Assembly: GCF_026870155.1 (NCBI RefSeq)
Contig: NZ_CP113975.1
Location: 4,898,001-4,962,000 of the forward strand
Source: Flavobacterium marginilacus
GTDB taxonomy: Bacteria; Bacteroidota; Bacteroidia; Flavobacteriales; Flavobacteriaceae
DNA: 64,000 bases
Direction: 5' to 3'
Part shown: positions 34,953-45,100 of the stretch, piece after piece
How the letters are laid out: each line of letters opens with the position of its first letter
Position numbering within the stretch: position 1 is the stretch's first letter
Notes under the pieces: model-generated
The model's database searches: none
The model's input: only the letters and a program-made list of their open reading frames with translations
Told to the model about the DNA's origin: nothing
Made by a program: the position numbers and the translations under genes

Positions 34953-36962
34953 CTATAATTTTTTGAATCTAACTGCTGTTCCTCCGGCTCCTCCTAAATG
35001 TAATTTTAGTTTATCTGAAGCTTTAACGGTTTTCTTCGAAATCGCAATTGCAGATGGATTATGTGTCTCATCAGTACCTTCGGCATCAGCATAAATCTGA
35101 GCTTCGTAAGTCGCGTTTTTATCTAAAAATGACAATGAAACTTCAACATCACGCGCTTTTTCATTTGTTATAGTTCCTAAATACCAATCAGCACTATTTC
35201 TGTCTTTACGGACAGTAGTAATGTATTCTCCAATTTTTCCTTCCAGTACTTTTGTATCTTCCCAGTCAGTTGGGACATCTTTTAAGAACTGCAAAGCTGG
35301 TTTGCCTTCGTAATTTTCAGGAAGATCGGCCATCATTTGAATTGGAGCATAAATGGTTATATACAATGCCAGCTGCTGTGCTGCTGTACCGTGAACTCTT
35401 TTTCCAGGATAACCTTGTTTTACCTCAACATCAAAAATCCCCGGCGTAAAATCCATTGGTCCAGAAAGCAGTCTCGTAAAAGGAATAATAGTTAAATGAC
35501 TTGGAGGGTTTCCTTCACTCCAAGCATTGTACTCCTGCCCTCTGGCTGCTTCTCTCGAAACCATATTTGGAAAAGTACGGCGTTCCCCTGTATCTTTTAT
35601 CGACTCATGATACAATACTGCCAAGTCATATGATGCTGCTTTCTCTAAAATATATCTGAAATAATTCACTCCAAATTGTCCGAAATGATTTTCTTTCATA
35701 TTTAATTTAGAACCCACGTGTCCAATTTTCACCGAGTGCATTCCTAATCTTTTGTACAAAGCAAAAGCATCATCCACTTCTTTTAAGTAATTAATCAGGT
35801 TTGAACCAGTTTCGTGGTAACCAATTAACGCAACGCCTTTTTTATTTCCATACTCCACAACTTTTTCTAAATCGAAGTTGTCTGCACTTTTTGTGAAACT
35901 GAACATGTGCATTTTGTTTTCATACCAAGCCGGTGTCCAGCCTTTGTTCCAGCCTTCAATCAGCAGATGATGAAAACCTTCTTTAGCTGTAAAATCCATA
36001 TATTCTTCGGCACGTTTGGTTGTTGCACCCTGAATTGGACTTTCCCAAAATGAATATTTCCCGATGTGCATTCCCCACCAGATTCCGAAATATTTGTATG
36101 GTTTAAAATAATCTACTTTACCTAATTTATTTGGATCATTAAGATTCAGAATCAAATAAGAAGTGATTAAATCCCCTGGCTTTTCACCAATTTGAAGTGT
36201 TCTCCATGAAGACGTAAAAGCGTCTTTTACTCTTACTTTCACCCCATCAGCCCAAGGCACCAAATCAGATTTCAACTGTGTTCCTGTATTGTTTACCAAA
36301 GTCATGCTGGCAAAATCTTTTAGATTAGCTTCATGAAAACTTAAAGCCAGTCCGCTTTTGCTTTCAATAGTGAGCGGTGTAAGAACGGTATCAAGAGTAC
36401 TTACCGGTGCATCTTTAAAAAGGTATTCATCACGATTTTCTCTGTTAGCCGGAATCCACCATGCTTTTCCGTCGTCTTTCAGATTGAAAGTCGTTTTTTC
36501 ATCCATGATAAAAATACTGTCATTCTTTTCTTGTTTTGGATATTCGTATCTAAAAGCAATACCATCATCATAGGCGCGAAACTGAATGTTCAGTCTTCGT
36601 TTTTCACTGCTCTTTTGCTGCAGCTGCACAACCATCTCATTATAGTGGTTTCTAATTTTTTTCTTTTCTCCCCATACCTGTTCCCAAGTTTCATCAAAAG
36701 AACTGTTTTTTACATCGATAACTTCAAAATTGGTACTGAAATCCTCATTGCCTTTTAACACAAAACCCAAATCAGAGGGCGCAATTACTTGGATTTTACC
36801 ATGCGAAACAGCATATTTTGGAACTGTTTTATCAAGGCTGAACTTAATTTTGTTTATTCCTCCTGGAGAAGCCAGTTCATAAGATTTGCTTTTTTGGGCC
36901 TGTGCAGTACCAACAACTGTTAGTGCTGTTAAAAATGCCGGAAGTATGATTTTTTTTAACAT
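34953..36962 (-). CDS. GH97-family glycosidase
   Basis: 669 residues with a signal peptide (MLKKIILPAFLTALTVVGTA). GH97 features: an N-terminal beta-super-sandwich (SPGGINKIKFSLDK, FRAYDDGIAFRYEYP), then a TIM barrel with WWGMHIGKYSFWES, LYHESIKDTGERRTFPN, ARGQEYNAW and FTRLLSGPMDFTPGIFD. The strand VKIGHVGSK lacks the Asp nucleophile expected of retaining GH97 alpha-galactosidases, which suggests the inverting, alpha-glucosidase-like group (SusB type). Its target in this locus is not obvious. Confidence 0.9.
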   Translation of the reverse strand: MLKKIILPAFLTALTVVGTAQAQKSKSYELASPGGINKIKFSLDKTVPKYAVSHGKIQVIAPSDLGFVLKGNEDFSTNFEVIDVKNSSFDETWEQVWGEKKKIRNHYNEMVVQLQQKSSEKRRLNIQFRAYDDGIAFRYEYPKQEKNDSIFIMDEKTTFNLKDDGKAWWIPANRENRDEYLFKDAPVSTLDTVLTPLTIESKSGLALSFHEANLKDFASMTLVNNTGTQLKSDLVPWADGVKVRVKDAFTSSWRTLQIGEKPGDLITSYLILNLNDPNKLGKVDYFKPYKYFGIWWGMHIGKYSFWESPIQGATTKRAEEYMDFTAKEGFHHLLIEGWNKGWTPAWYENKMHMFSFTKSADNFDLEKVVEYGNKKGVALIGYHETGSNLINYLKEVDDAFALYKRLGMHSVKIGHVGSKLNMKENHFGQFGVNYFRYILEKAASYDLAVLYHESIKDTGERRTFPNMVSREAARGQEYNAWSEGNPPSHLTIIPFTRLLSGPMDFTPGIFDVEVKQGYPGKRVHGTAAQQLALYITIYAPIQMMADLPENYEGKPALQFLKDVPTDWEDTKVLEGKIGEYITTVRKDRNSADWYLGTITNEKARDVEVSLSFLDKNATYEAQIYADAEGTDETHNPSAIAISKKTVKASDKLKLHLGGAGGTAVRFKKL

Positions 36963-36988
36963 GGTATTATTTTTTAAATGTAATTTTT

Positions 36989-37024
36989 AAAATCGGGGGA
37001 AACCCTAACCTAACCCCCGATTTT
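36989..37024. terminator. Hairpin in the GH31-GH97 gap
   Basis: AAAATCGGGGG (36989-36999) is perfectly complementary to CCCCCGATTTT (37014-37024), with a 14-nt loop. Either strand reads as a GC stem ending in T4. Inside the operon it could reduce transcription of the distal genes. Confidence 0.6.
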
Positions 37025-37049
37025 CAATTTAAACAAAACTCAATCTAAA

Positions 37050-39449
37050 TTATTTTACCCACTCCGTTTTGAAAGTGGTTTTTCCGTTTAACGGATTTGA
37101 TGCTGTTTCAAAGCTGTTTCCTTTTTTAGAAACTGTAATTGTCTGTACTACGTCTCCGTCTGGCAGGAAAACTTTAGCTTCAGCAGTTGTTGTCGCATCA
37201 GATGCATATACTTTTAAAATCAATTTGCTCCAGTCCATATCTTTGGTAGACTGAGCAAGTCCAATATGAGGAAGTGCTGTACCGTCTTTTACTAAAACTA
37301 CGATTGGCACTTCGCCAGCCTGAATTTTATGCCATCCGCCCTGATATACTTTCTTAGTCTGGTAATCAATCCATGTTCCAGGAGGAAGGTAAACGTCTCT
37401 TTCTGTAACTTCTTCAAAAAGTGGTGCTACCAAAATACTTGAGCCAAATAAATATTCATTATCTACTAACCAAGATCCTGGATCATTTGGATATTCAAGG
37501 AACAAAGCACGCATCATCGGCAGTCCTTTTTGAGAACTTTCTTTAGCCTGAGCATAGATGTAAGGCATTAACTCGTAACGCATGTTATCAGCTTTTCTGA
37601 AAGTTTCCAAAAAGTCTTTGCTGTATAACCAAGGCTCTCTTGGAGGCTCACCGTGGCTTCTTACGTGTGAAGTAAACATTCCGAACGGAGCCCATCTTCT
37701 GTATAAATTCTCTGGAGATTTAGTAGCAAATCCTCCCACATCATGACTCCAGAAACTGAAACCGCTTAATCCTAATGAAAGCCCGCCTCTTAACTCGGCT
37801 GACATTGCTCCGTTGCTTGTTTCGGCATCACCGCCCCAATGCAATGGGTAACGCTGGCTTCCTGCCCAAGTACTTCTGGCCCAGATTAATGTATAACCTT
37901 TTTCTTTTTGAGTAATTTCAGCAACCGCTTTGTTATAACGCAGCGGATATAAATTATGCTCATAAAAACCAGTGCGTCCAGAATGATAAATTCCTTCCGG
38001 CGGTGCAGCTTCACCAAAATCTACTTTAAAAACGGAAACGCCCTGATCGAATAATTTTTTCAATTTTGCCTGATACCAGGTTACTGTTTCAGGATTTGAG
38101 AAATCCAGTACAGCATCTTCATACGGAAGATTCCCTTTGCGGTCTCTCACTGCCAGATTTTTGTCCATGATTTCATTGAACAAGGTGTTTTTTGGTGTGA
38201 AATAAGGCAGTTGCCATAAACACACATGGTATCCGTCATCTTTCAAATCTGACATCATTTTTTGTGCGTCCGGGAAACGGGATTTTGCAAACTCATAATT
38301 GTTTCTCCAGTCTACATCAAACCAGCCTGTATCGAAGTGAATAACATCGGTTGGGATTTTATAGGCACGTAAATCTTTAGCAACCTGACGGCCTTCTTTT
38401 TCAGAAAAATAAGTAATACGGCTCATCCAGAAACCAAATGACCAAAGCGGCGGCATTGCAGCTTTTCCTGTTAAGTTGGTGTATTCGTCAAGAACTTCTT
38501 TTGGTTCTCCAATGAAGAAAAACAAATCGGCTTCATCATCACCAATATACATTTCATTGGCACTGCCGAAATATTTCCCAAAATCAACTGTGATTGGTGT
38601 CGAATGGTGCATGAAAACGCCATAACCACGGCTGCTCATATAAAACGGAACAGGTTTGTACATCGTTTCGTTCTGAATACCATTGGCATCATCTGTCCAT
38701 AAAACTACTTTTTGGCCGCGTTTGTTGAATTGGGTAAATGACTCACCGCATCCAAATATTTTTTCGTCCGGCTCTAAGCTGAAAGCCGCTCCCATACTTC
38801 TGGAATAATCGCTGTTTCTGCGCACATACGAAAACGGAAGTGTTGGTGTATAAGTGTTTTTAAAATCAGAATCGTGAAGCGTGCTGGTAAGCAGTTTTCC
38901 TTTTTCGTCATAAATTTTGATATGCCATGGTTTTGACAAAATCTCAACAGAACCATGCTTGCTTGTGTATTTGTAACCGCCTTCTATTTTGGAAGATTTC
39001 CATAATTCCGGGTGATTCGGAGCAACTCCGTTAATTAACATCAAGGATTCTTTCTCTGGATGAAACTGCGGTCCGGAAGTAGTTTTAATACGAATAGAAC
39101 GATCAGACACAAACTGAATCTGGAAAGGAAGTTCAGGAGACACTTCGTACTCTGTAGTTGGGAATTCATTAGCAGGAACAACACCCGGCTTCATCATCAT
39201 ATTGTTAAAAGCCTGACGTGTCTGGTAATTGTAACGCAGATATTTTATAGTTCCTTTTCCTGTTGCAGGATCGAAACTGGCTAACTCATCAGCAAAATAA
39301 AAAGTGTTCAAATAATTCTGAAAATCTTTGCTGATATCTATTGGAGCGTTTAATACATCCGCATTCTGGATTTGTGCCGAAGCTTTTTGCGAAAGCAGTA
39401 AACCAAAGCCCATAAAAAGCGATAAGGAAGCTAACTGTATTTTCTTCAT
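37050..39449 (-). CDS. GH31 alpha-xylosidase
   Basis: 799 residues with a signal peptide (MKKIQLASLSLFMGFGLLLS ending at ASA). The GH31 barrel shows FGFWMSRITYFSEKEG, the nucleophile in VSVFKVDFGEAAPPEG and the acid/base Asp in HWGGDAETSNGAM. The KxDFGE form is typical of alpha-xylosidases rather than alpha-glucosidases. It would remove alpha-1,6-xylose from the non-reducing end of xyloglucan oligosaccharides. It lies 30 nt after the GH2 gene. Confidence 0.93.
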   Translation of the reverse strand: MKKIQLASLSLFMGFGLLLSQKASAQIQNADVLNAPIDISKDFQNYLNTFYFADELASFDPATGKGTIKYLRYNYQTRQAFNNMMMKPGVVPANEFPTTEYEVSPELPFQIQFVSDRSIRIKTTSGPQFHPEKESLMLINGVAPNHPELWKSSKIEGGYKYTSKHGSVEILSKPWHIKIYDEKGKLLTSTLHDSDFKNTYTPTLPFSYVRRNSDYSRSMGAAFSLEPDEKIFGCGESFTQFNKRGQKVVLWTDDANGIQNETMYKPVPFYMSSRGYGVFMHHSTPITVDFGKYFGSANEMYIGDDEADLFFFIGEPKEVLDEYTNLTGKAAMPPLWSFGFWMSRITYFSEKEGRQVAKDLRAYKIPTDVIHFDTGWFDVDWRNNYEFAKSRFPDAQKMMSDLKDDGYHVCLWQLPYFTPKNTLFNEIMDKNLAVRDRKGNLPYEDAVLDFSNPETVTWYQAKLKKLFDQGVSVFKVDFGEAAPPEGIYHSGRTGFYEHNLYPLRYNKAVAEITQKEKGYTLIWARSTWAGSQRYPLHWGGDAETSNGAMSAELRGGLSLGLSGFSFWSHDVGGFATKSPENLYRRWAPFGMFTSHVRSHGEPPREPWLYSKDFLETFRKADNMRYELMPYIYAQAKESSQKGLPMMRALFLEYPNDPGSWLVDNEYLFGSSILVAPLFEEVTERDVYLPPGTWIDYQTKKVYQGGWHKIQAGEVPIVVLVKDGTALPHIGLAQSTKDMDWSKLILKVYASDATTTAEAKVFLPDGDVVQTITVSKKGNSFETASNPLNGKTTFKTEWVK

Positions 39450-39479
39450 TGTGTTTATTTTTGGTTATTAGTTAAATAT

Positions 39480-41960
39480 TTATTCTGCTGTAATTATAAT
39501 TGTATTTTGTTTTAATCCGCCAGCCTGCGCTGTCAATTCTATTTTCCCTTTTTTAGTGCCTGACTGAACAACGACTAAACATTTTCCGTTAAGCGCTGTA
39601 TGCTTTAAACCTTTGTACGATTCATGACTTACTGGATCTCCGCTGCATACTCCCACAATTTTTCCGTTTCCTTTTAATGAAAATTGTATTTCGTTATTTG
39701 CTTTTGGTGAAAGCACACCTTTTGCATCCAAAATATCTACCGTTATAAAAGACAAATCGTTTCCATCCGCTTTTATTGTACTTCTGTCGGCTCTTAATTT
39801 TAATTGAGAAGGATTTCCAGCGGTTTTTATTTCGGATTCTAAAACTGTTTTTCCGTTTTTACGGGAAATGGCTTTTAAAGTTCCTGACTGAAAAGGAATT
39901 CTCCACATTACATGAAGATCGTCTCCTTTTTTACTTCGAATGCCGACTGATTTTCCGTTTAATAATAATTCTACCTCATCGGCATTATTGTAATACGCCC
40001 AAACATCAACAGTTTGTCCGGCTTTCCAGTTCCAGTGTGGTAAAAGGTGAAGAACTGTTTTGTTGGTCCATTCACTTTGGTACATATAATACACATCTTT
40101 TGGGAAACCAGCCAAATCCACAATCCCAAAATAAGAACTGATAGACGGCCACTCATAAGGAGTTGGCTCACCAATATAATCGAAGCCTGTCCAAATGTAC
40201 ATTCCGGCAAGGAAATCGTATTTTTTCATCACTTTCCAAGTCGCTTCGTGAGTAGAACCCCATGGTGCCTGAACCTGATCGTATGCAGATACTGTATTAT
40301 CTGGATTTCCATCGGTAAATTTAAGATCCCATCTTACCGGCCATTTTTTTATTGATTGAGAATCTTCATCATAATAGCCTCGAGTTGCTAGAGCTGAAGT
40401 AGTTTCAGTTGCTATGAAAGGTGTATTTGGAAAGTTTTTTTGATGGTGCTCAAAAGTCTGGTGAGCATAGTTGTAACCGATAATATCCAAAGCTCCCGAA
40501 GTGGCTAATTTATTGAAATAAGTATCGTTTTTTTCAAACTGAAGTGTTACCTCATCAATTTTCATATTAACTGCAGGATTCATTCCAGCAGTTACTAATC
40601 GTGTGGTATCCAGTTTTTTTACGATTCCAGCTAATTCTTTGGCAATGACCGGACCTTCATCACTCCATTGTTCTGGGATTTCGTTACCGATACTCCACAT
40701 AAATATACTTGGATGATTTCGGTCACGAAGGATTTGATCCTGTAAATCCCTAACATGCCATTTATCCCAGTCTAGGCTGTAATCGTATTTGGTCTTGCCT
40801 TTTTTCCACATATCAAAAGCTTCGTCCATAACAATGAAACCCATTTTGTCACAAAGATCCAAAAGCTCTGGTGCAGGAGGGTTATGGGAAGTTCTGATTC
40901 CGTTAACACCCATTTCTTTGAGAATTTCCAATTGACGTTCTATGGCTCTGGTATTAACCGCAGAACCCAATGGACCTAAATCATGGTGCATGCAGACACC
41001 TTTGATTTTGACTTGTTTTCCATTTAAAAGAAAACCTTTGTTAAGATCAAATTTGAAATATCTGATTCCGAAGCTGGTTTTGTATTCGTCAGCAATCTTG
41101 TCATCTATGCTGATTGTTGTAACCGCAGTGTACAGTTCCGGTTTTTCGTCAGACCATAAAATAGGATTATTAACGATTAAGTCTTGATTGAGAACCTGAT
41201 CTGCATTTGCAGCAATGGTTATATTTTGGGTAACCGAAGTTACTTTAGTGTCTTCTTTAAAAATAGCAGTTGTTACTATCGCATTTTTGGAAACTGCATT
41301 TTGATTCTGAATCGTAGTTTCTAAACTTACCGAAGCTTTATCGGCAGTAACTTTTGGAGTGGTAATATACGTTCCCCATTGTCCAACATGTAATTTATCA
41401 GTTGTTTCCAGCCATACGTTTCTAAATATTCCAGAACCGGAATACCAGCGTGAATTGGGCTGTTTTGAATTGTCTGCCTTAACAATAATTTCGTTGTTTT
41501 TATCTCCATAATTCAAATAAGGAGACATGTCATATTGAAAACCAATATATCCATTTGGGCGTTTTCCTAAATAATGCCCGTTAATCCAGACTTCGCTGTT
41601 TTTATATACCCCATCAAAAACAATTGACGTGATTTTTTCTTTATTTTCTAAAGCAACTTTAAATGTTTTTTTATACCATCCTAAACCACCCGTAAGTGCT
41701 CCGCCTCCATAACCTGAAGGGCTTTTTTCATTAAATTTACCTTCAATACTCCAATCATGAGGAACATTTAAGGTTCTCCATTTTGTTGAAGCTGCAATCG
41801 TATCATTATCAATAATACTATCATTCAAATGAAAACTCCAATCGGAATTAAACGCAATTTTTCTGGAATTGAAGCCAGCTTCATTTCCATTACATGACAC
41901 TGCTAGAACTATTATTCCCAGCAGGGCTAAAGTTTGTATAAAACTGCTTAAATATTTCAT
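39480..41960 (-). CDS. GH2 beta-galactosidase, lipoprotein
   Basis: 826 residues from the ATG at 41960, which starts a lipoprotein signal peptide (lipobox VLAVSC); an ATG at 42014 is in frame but adds unlikely residues. GH2 layout: sugar-binding sandwich (LNVPHDWSIEGKF), immunoglobulin-like domain and TIM barrel with acid/base in MWSIGNEIPEQW and nucleophile in FIATETTSALATRG, then C-terminal beta domains (Big-like, ADRSTIKADGNDLSF). It probably removes beta-galactose from xyloglucan side chains. It shows the same overall domain order as the GH2 at 59738-62164. Confidence 0.9.
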   Translation of the reverse strand: MKYLSSFIQTLALLGIIVLAVSCNGNEAGFNSRKIAFNSDWSFHLNDSIIDNDTIAASTKWRTLNVPHDWSIEGKFNEKSPSGYGGGALTGGLGWYKKTFKVALENKEKITSIVFDGVYKNSEVWINGHYLGKRPNGYIGFQYDMSPYLNYGDKNNEIIVKADNSKQPNSRWYSGSGIFRNVWLETTDKLHVGQWGTYITTPKVTADKASVSLETTIQNQNAVSKNAIVTTAIFKEDTKVTSVTQNITIAANADQVLNQDLIVNNPILWSDEKPELYTAVTTISIDDKIADEYKTSFGIRYFKFDLNKGFLLNGKQVKIKGVCMHHDLGPLGSAVNTRAIERQLEILKEMGVNGIRTSHNPPAPELLDLCDKMGFIVMDEAFDMWKKGKTKYDYSLDWDKWHVRDLQDQILRDRNHPSIFMWSIGNEIPEQWSDEGPVIAKELAGIVKKLDTTRLVTAGMNPAVNMKIDEVTLQFEKNDTYFNKLATSGALDIIGYNYAHQTFEHHQKNFPNTPFIATETTSALATRGYYDEDSQSIKKWPVRWDLKFTDGNPDNTVSAYDQVQAPWGSTHEATWKVMKKYDFLAGMYIWTGFDYIGEPTPYEWPSISSYFGIVDLAGFPKDVYYMYQSEWTNKTVLHLLPHWNWKAGQTVDVWAYYNNADEVELLLNGKSVGIRSKKGDDLHVMWRIPFQSGTLKAISRKNGKTVLESEIKTAGNPSQLKLRADRSTIKADGNDLSFITVDILDAKGVLSPKANNEIQFSLKGNGKIVGVCSGDPVSHESYKGLKHTALNGKCLVVVQSGTKKGKIELTAQAGGLKQNTIIITAE

Positions 41961-41990
41961 TAGATAAATTATAATATTTTTAAAGTAATA

Positions 41991-42037
41991 TAAATGTACC
42001 GATAAGTAAATCAAAATATTACCTATCGATACATTTA
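41991..42037. repeat. 19-bp hairpin between the glycan-binding lipoprotein gene and GH2
   Basis: TAAATGTACCGATAAGTAA (41991-42009) and TTACCTATCGATACATTTA (42019-42037) pair with two wobble-compatible mismatches and a 9-nt loop. It sits where the SusCD part of the operon gives way to the enzymes. Confidence 0.65.
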
Positions 42038-42073
42038 ATTATTATTCAAAAAGTGTTTTTATCACACTCTTAA

Positions 42074-43492
42074 TTATAGAGAACTTAAAACAAAATGGAA
42101 AACCATATATTCACTCTTGTTTGGATCTCTTTTTCCAAACCAGATATCGGTAACAACATTGCCAGTTTTTGCAGTTTTTACAATTTTCCACTGATTTTTA
42201 TCTGTTGTAGAAACGGATGCCCAAGAATTTCCAATTGGAAATGAAGGGGTTATACCTGCAAAAGTGATAATATTAGTTCCATCTGTACTTGCCGTAAAAG
42301 TTCCTGATGCTGTAGCACCTGTACTTGATACGCTGCTAACAGTGCCATTACTAGAAAATGAAATTTTATTTTTTACAACAGTAGCCTGATCAGCTGCTGT
42401 GAAAGCTGCCCAATCCGGATAATCTGCAACTGAATTCCAGTTGTTTAAGAAAGTTCCATCTAAACTTGTCCAATTGAAAGGAGTGTCTTTGCTTAACGCC
42501 CATGTTTTAGTAGTTGTAGTTGTAGTCGATAATAAATCACCTACTGTACCTCCATTTAAATCAATACTTGGATTTGGATCTGCAACAGCAGTTGGCACCC
42601 AATTGTCACTATACTCTTTTGATATAAAGTTGTAAACCAATGTTGCTGCTCCATCACAGCTGCCTTTTCTTAAAACACCAACTTGTAATGTGTTTGCAGT
42701 GATAGACATAATTTTCATTGATTTCCAGTTATCAACACAGTTCTCATATTCATTGCTATGCAAAATAGTCGCACCAGAAGTAGTTATAATTTTTTTATCA
42801 GCGTCTAAAAAGTACGTCCCTGATTCTTTACCATAACTTGGGCTCATTTTATGATCTGTTGTCAAAAATGGACCTCCATTTAAACTAAATGTCATAGTTC
42901 CATAATCGCCTTTGGCTGCAATCCATTGATTCCCTTTCCATTCTGGACTCCAATTCCAGCAATCAGTACCGTAACATCCTTTATCGCCTCCTTCTAACCA
43001 TGCATTATCGGTACCGTAAAAGAACATAGGTCCTGCAAAAAATTTCGAAACTCCATTTGCATCTAAATCCAAAACCCATGTTTTAGATTTTCCAACCCCG
43101 CCCGAAAGTAAATTCCAAAGAGGATCGTTTACATAATTTAAGTTATCCTTAGTAACAGTAATTGTTACTGGATCTAATTCTACTATACCACCGCCAGTAA
43201 CTGCAGTAATTTTTATCGTATAATTACCTTTAAAAGCATATTTTACAGTTTCATTAGCTTTGTTTGATTTCCCCGTAACATAGTCCCAGGTAAGTACAAC
43301 ACCTGGGGTAGTATTTTTCAGAATTACAGTATTTCCGCCTGGATCAGCTGCTAAATCCTGAGTAATATCAAAATGTATATCCGATTTATCAGTAATACCA
43401 TCTAATGAATACGTATCCGGTGAACAAGATGGCACTAATACTAGTACCATTAACATCAAAAATGATGTAATTAATAATTTAGTCTTTTTCAT
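42074..43492 (-). CDS. Probable surface glycan-binding lipoprotein (SusE/F position)
   Basis: 472 residues with a lipoprotein signal (lipobox LVPSC) and a PKD-like domain after it (about 45-115, TTPGVVLTWDYVTG ... YTIKITAVTG). Two related segments start with KSKTWVLDLDANG (about 135) and TTKTWALSKDTPFNW (about 328), which suggests a duplicated module. Both are rich in Trp, Tyr and Phe, as expected for glycan binding. No catalytic motif is seen. Its place directly after SusC/SusD is that of the surface glycan-binding protein, so it probably captures the polysaccharide. Confidence 0.7.
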   Translation of the reverse strand: MKKTKLLITSFLMLMVLVLVPSCSPDTYSLDGITDKSDIHFDITQDLAADPGGNTVILKNTTPGVVLTWDYVTGKSNKANETVKYAFKGNYTIKITAVTGGGIVELDPVTITVTKDNLNYVNDPLWNLLSGGVGKSKTWVLDLDANGVSKFFAGPMFFYGTDNAWLEGGDKGCYGTDCWNWSPEWKGNQWIAAKGDYGTMTFSLNGGPFLTTDHKMSPSYGKESGTYFLDADKKIITTSGATILHSNEYENCVDNWKSMKIMSITANTLQVGVLRKGSCDGAATLVYNFISKEYSDNWVPTAVADPNPSIDLNGGTVGDLLSTTTTTTKTWALSKDTPFNWTSLDGTFLNNWNSVADYPDWAAFTAADQATVVKNKISFSSNGTVSSVSSTGATASGTFTASTDGTNIITFAGITPSFPIGNSWASVSTTDKNQWKIVKTAKTGNVVTDIWFGKRDPNKSEYMVFHFVLSSL

Positions 43493-43514
43493 TTTTTTAA
43501 ATTTTTAGTTAAAA

Positions 43515-45089
43515 TTACCAACCAGCATTTTGCTTTAAAACTCCACCAGATAACGTGATTTGTGTATTAGGAATTTGCTGCAGTCCTTTTGTAGCTTGGA
43601 TTTTGGCAGCCGAAATCGTTTTTGTACCAGCAACTCCTCCGCTTAGCAAGGTTGTAGTTTCTGCAATAGCTGAAGAAGCTGTACCGATCCCCTGGCGCAA
43701 TAAATCATAATATCTAATACCTTCAAGAGCAAATTCTAAATGTCTTTCTTTTAAAATATTATCTTTACTTACAGGCAGAGATACAAAACTGGCTTTATAA
43801 GCTCTTTGTCTTACTTGGTCAAAATAAGACTGAGCGCTTCCGCTTCCTAATTCAGCAGCCATCAGCAAAACATCAGCATATCTCATTACAGTATAATCCT
43901 GGAATTGACTGATGTCCCAAAACGCACTTCCCATTGCAATAGGAAGTTCAATTCCTTTATCATTAATCATTGGGCAATATTTTTTGTTGTAATATCCAGT
44001 ATACTCCCTTTGATTGTTTATTTTGTCAAACGCAATGTTTTCTTCTTTAATTCCAATTACAGTTGCACCACGTCTTGTATCGTTGGCATTATAAGTATTC
44101 CATAATTTCGAATTTACAGTAACTCCCCATCCGTGTGCATAAGGAAAAGATGAAAACTCTCTCATTCCAAACATTACTAACCAGCTGTTACCATCAGTAT
44201 TTCCGTTATAATCACTAGTATATGTATATTTTATAGAAAACACATTTTCTTTATTACTTTCTCCTGCATACTTAACTCCTGAAGCTGCTGGCCATAAAGT
44301 AGAAAAATCATCAACCAAGCCATGACCGCTAGAGGCAATAACATCTTCTAAATGTCCTAAAGCCTGAGCTTTAGTTACAACGCCAGCTAAGTCAGCTTTT
44401 CCATAATATCCTGTATAATATAAAAATACTCTGCCTAATAAAGATTTTGCGGCCCATCTTGTAGCATGTCCGCTAACTGTTGCACTGTATGCTGCTGCAG
44501 GCAAATTATTTGAAGCAAATGTTAAATCTTCAGCAATAACTTTATAAACCTCATCTGGATTTGCCTGTGGAATATTTTCAGATGAAGCAACCGTTAATAA
44601 TGGAATATTGCCCCATACACGTACCATTTCAAAATAAAGATAAGCTCGGATAAATTTAGTTTCGGATTCGTAAGTGTTTCTCAAAGCCGTATTTCCTTTC
44701 CAGTCAATCTGATCCATTTTACTTAAGAAAATATTACAACGGTAAATTGCTTTATAATAAGCAATCCAGTTTCCATTAAGTAAATCTACGTCAGAAGGTG
44801 ATCGAGAAGGATCAAACTCATCTATAAGTGCATAATTATATCCATCTGAAGCACCAGTTCCTCCAAAACAATCATCAGACATCACTTCGCTCAAGACCGG
44901 AATACCAACACCACTAGCCCCTGTCGCTACTTGCAATCCATCATAACAGCCTACTAATGCTGAATTAGCATCGTCTGTAGTTTTGTAAAAATTTGTATCT
45001 GTTTGTCCTATTATAGGTTCTGTTTCTAAACTGCAAGAACTTAGACACAATAAACTCAAACAGAAAATATATAAATATGTATTTTTCAT
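43515..45089 (-). CDS. SusD/RagB-family nutrient-binding lipoprotein
   Basis: 524 residues, lipobox LSSC. The SusD fold is recognised from the TPR-like helices (ALVGCYDGLQVATG, KFIRAYLYFEMVRVWGNIPL) and the C-terminal ILKERHLEFALEGIRYYDLLRQG. It forms the lid on the SusC channel and binds oligosaccharides at the surface. It begins 11 nt after susC. Confidence 0.95.
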   Translation of the reverse strand: MKNTYLYIFCLSLLCLSSCSLETEPIIGQTDTNFYKTTDDANSALVGCYDGLQVATGASGVGIPVLSEVMSDDCFGGTGASDGYNYALIDEFDPSRSPSDVDLLNGNWIAYYKAIYRCNIFLSKMDQIDWKGNTALRNTYESETKFIRAYLYFEMVRVWGNIPLLTVASSENIPQANPDEVYKVIAEDLTFASNNLPAAAYSATVSGHATRWAAKSLLGRVFLYYTGYYGKADLAGVVTKAQALGHLEDVIASSGHGLVDDFSTLWPAASGVKYAGESNKENVFSIKYTYTSDYNGNTDGNSWLVMFGMREFSSFPYAHGWGVTVNSKLWNTYNANDTRRGATVIGIKEENIAFDKINNQREYTGYYNKKYCPMINDKGIELPIAMGSAFWDISQFQDYTVMRYADVLLMAAELGSGSAQSYFDQVRQRAYKASFVSLPVSKDNILKERHLEFALEGIRYYDLLRQGIGTASSAIAETTTLLSGGVAGTKTISAAKIQATKGLQQIPNTQITLSGGVLKQNAGW

Positions 45090-45100
45090 TATTTTATTTA

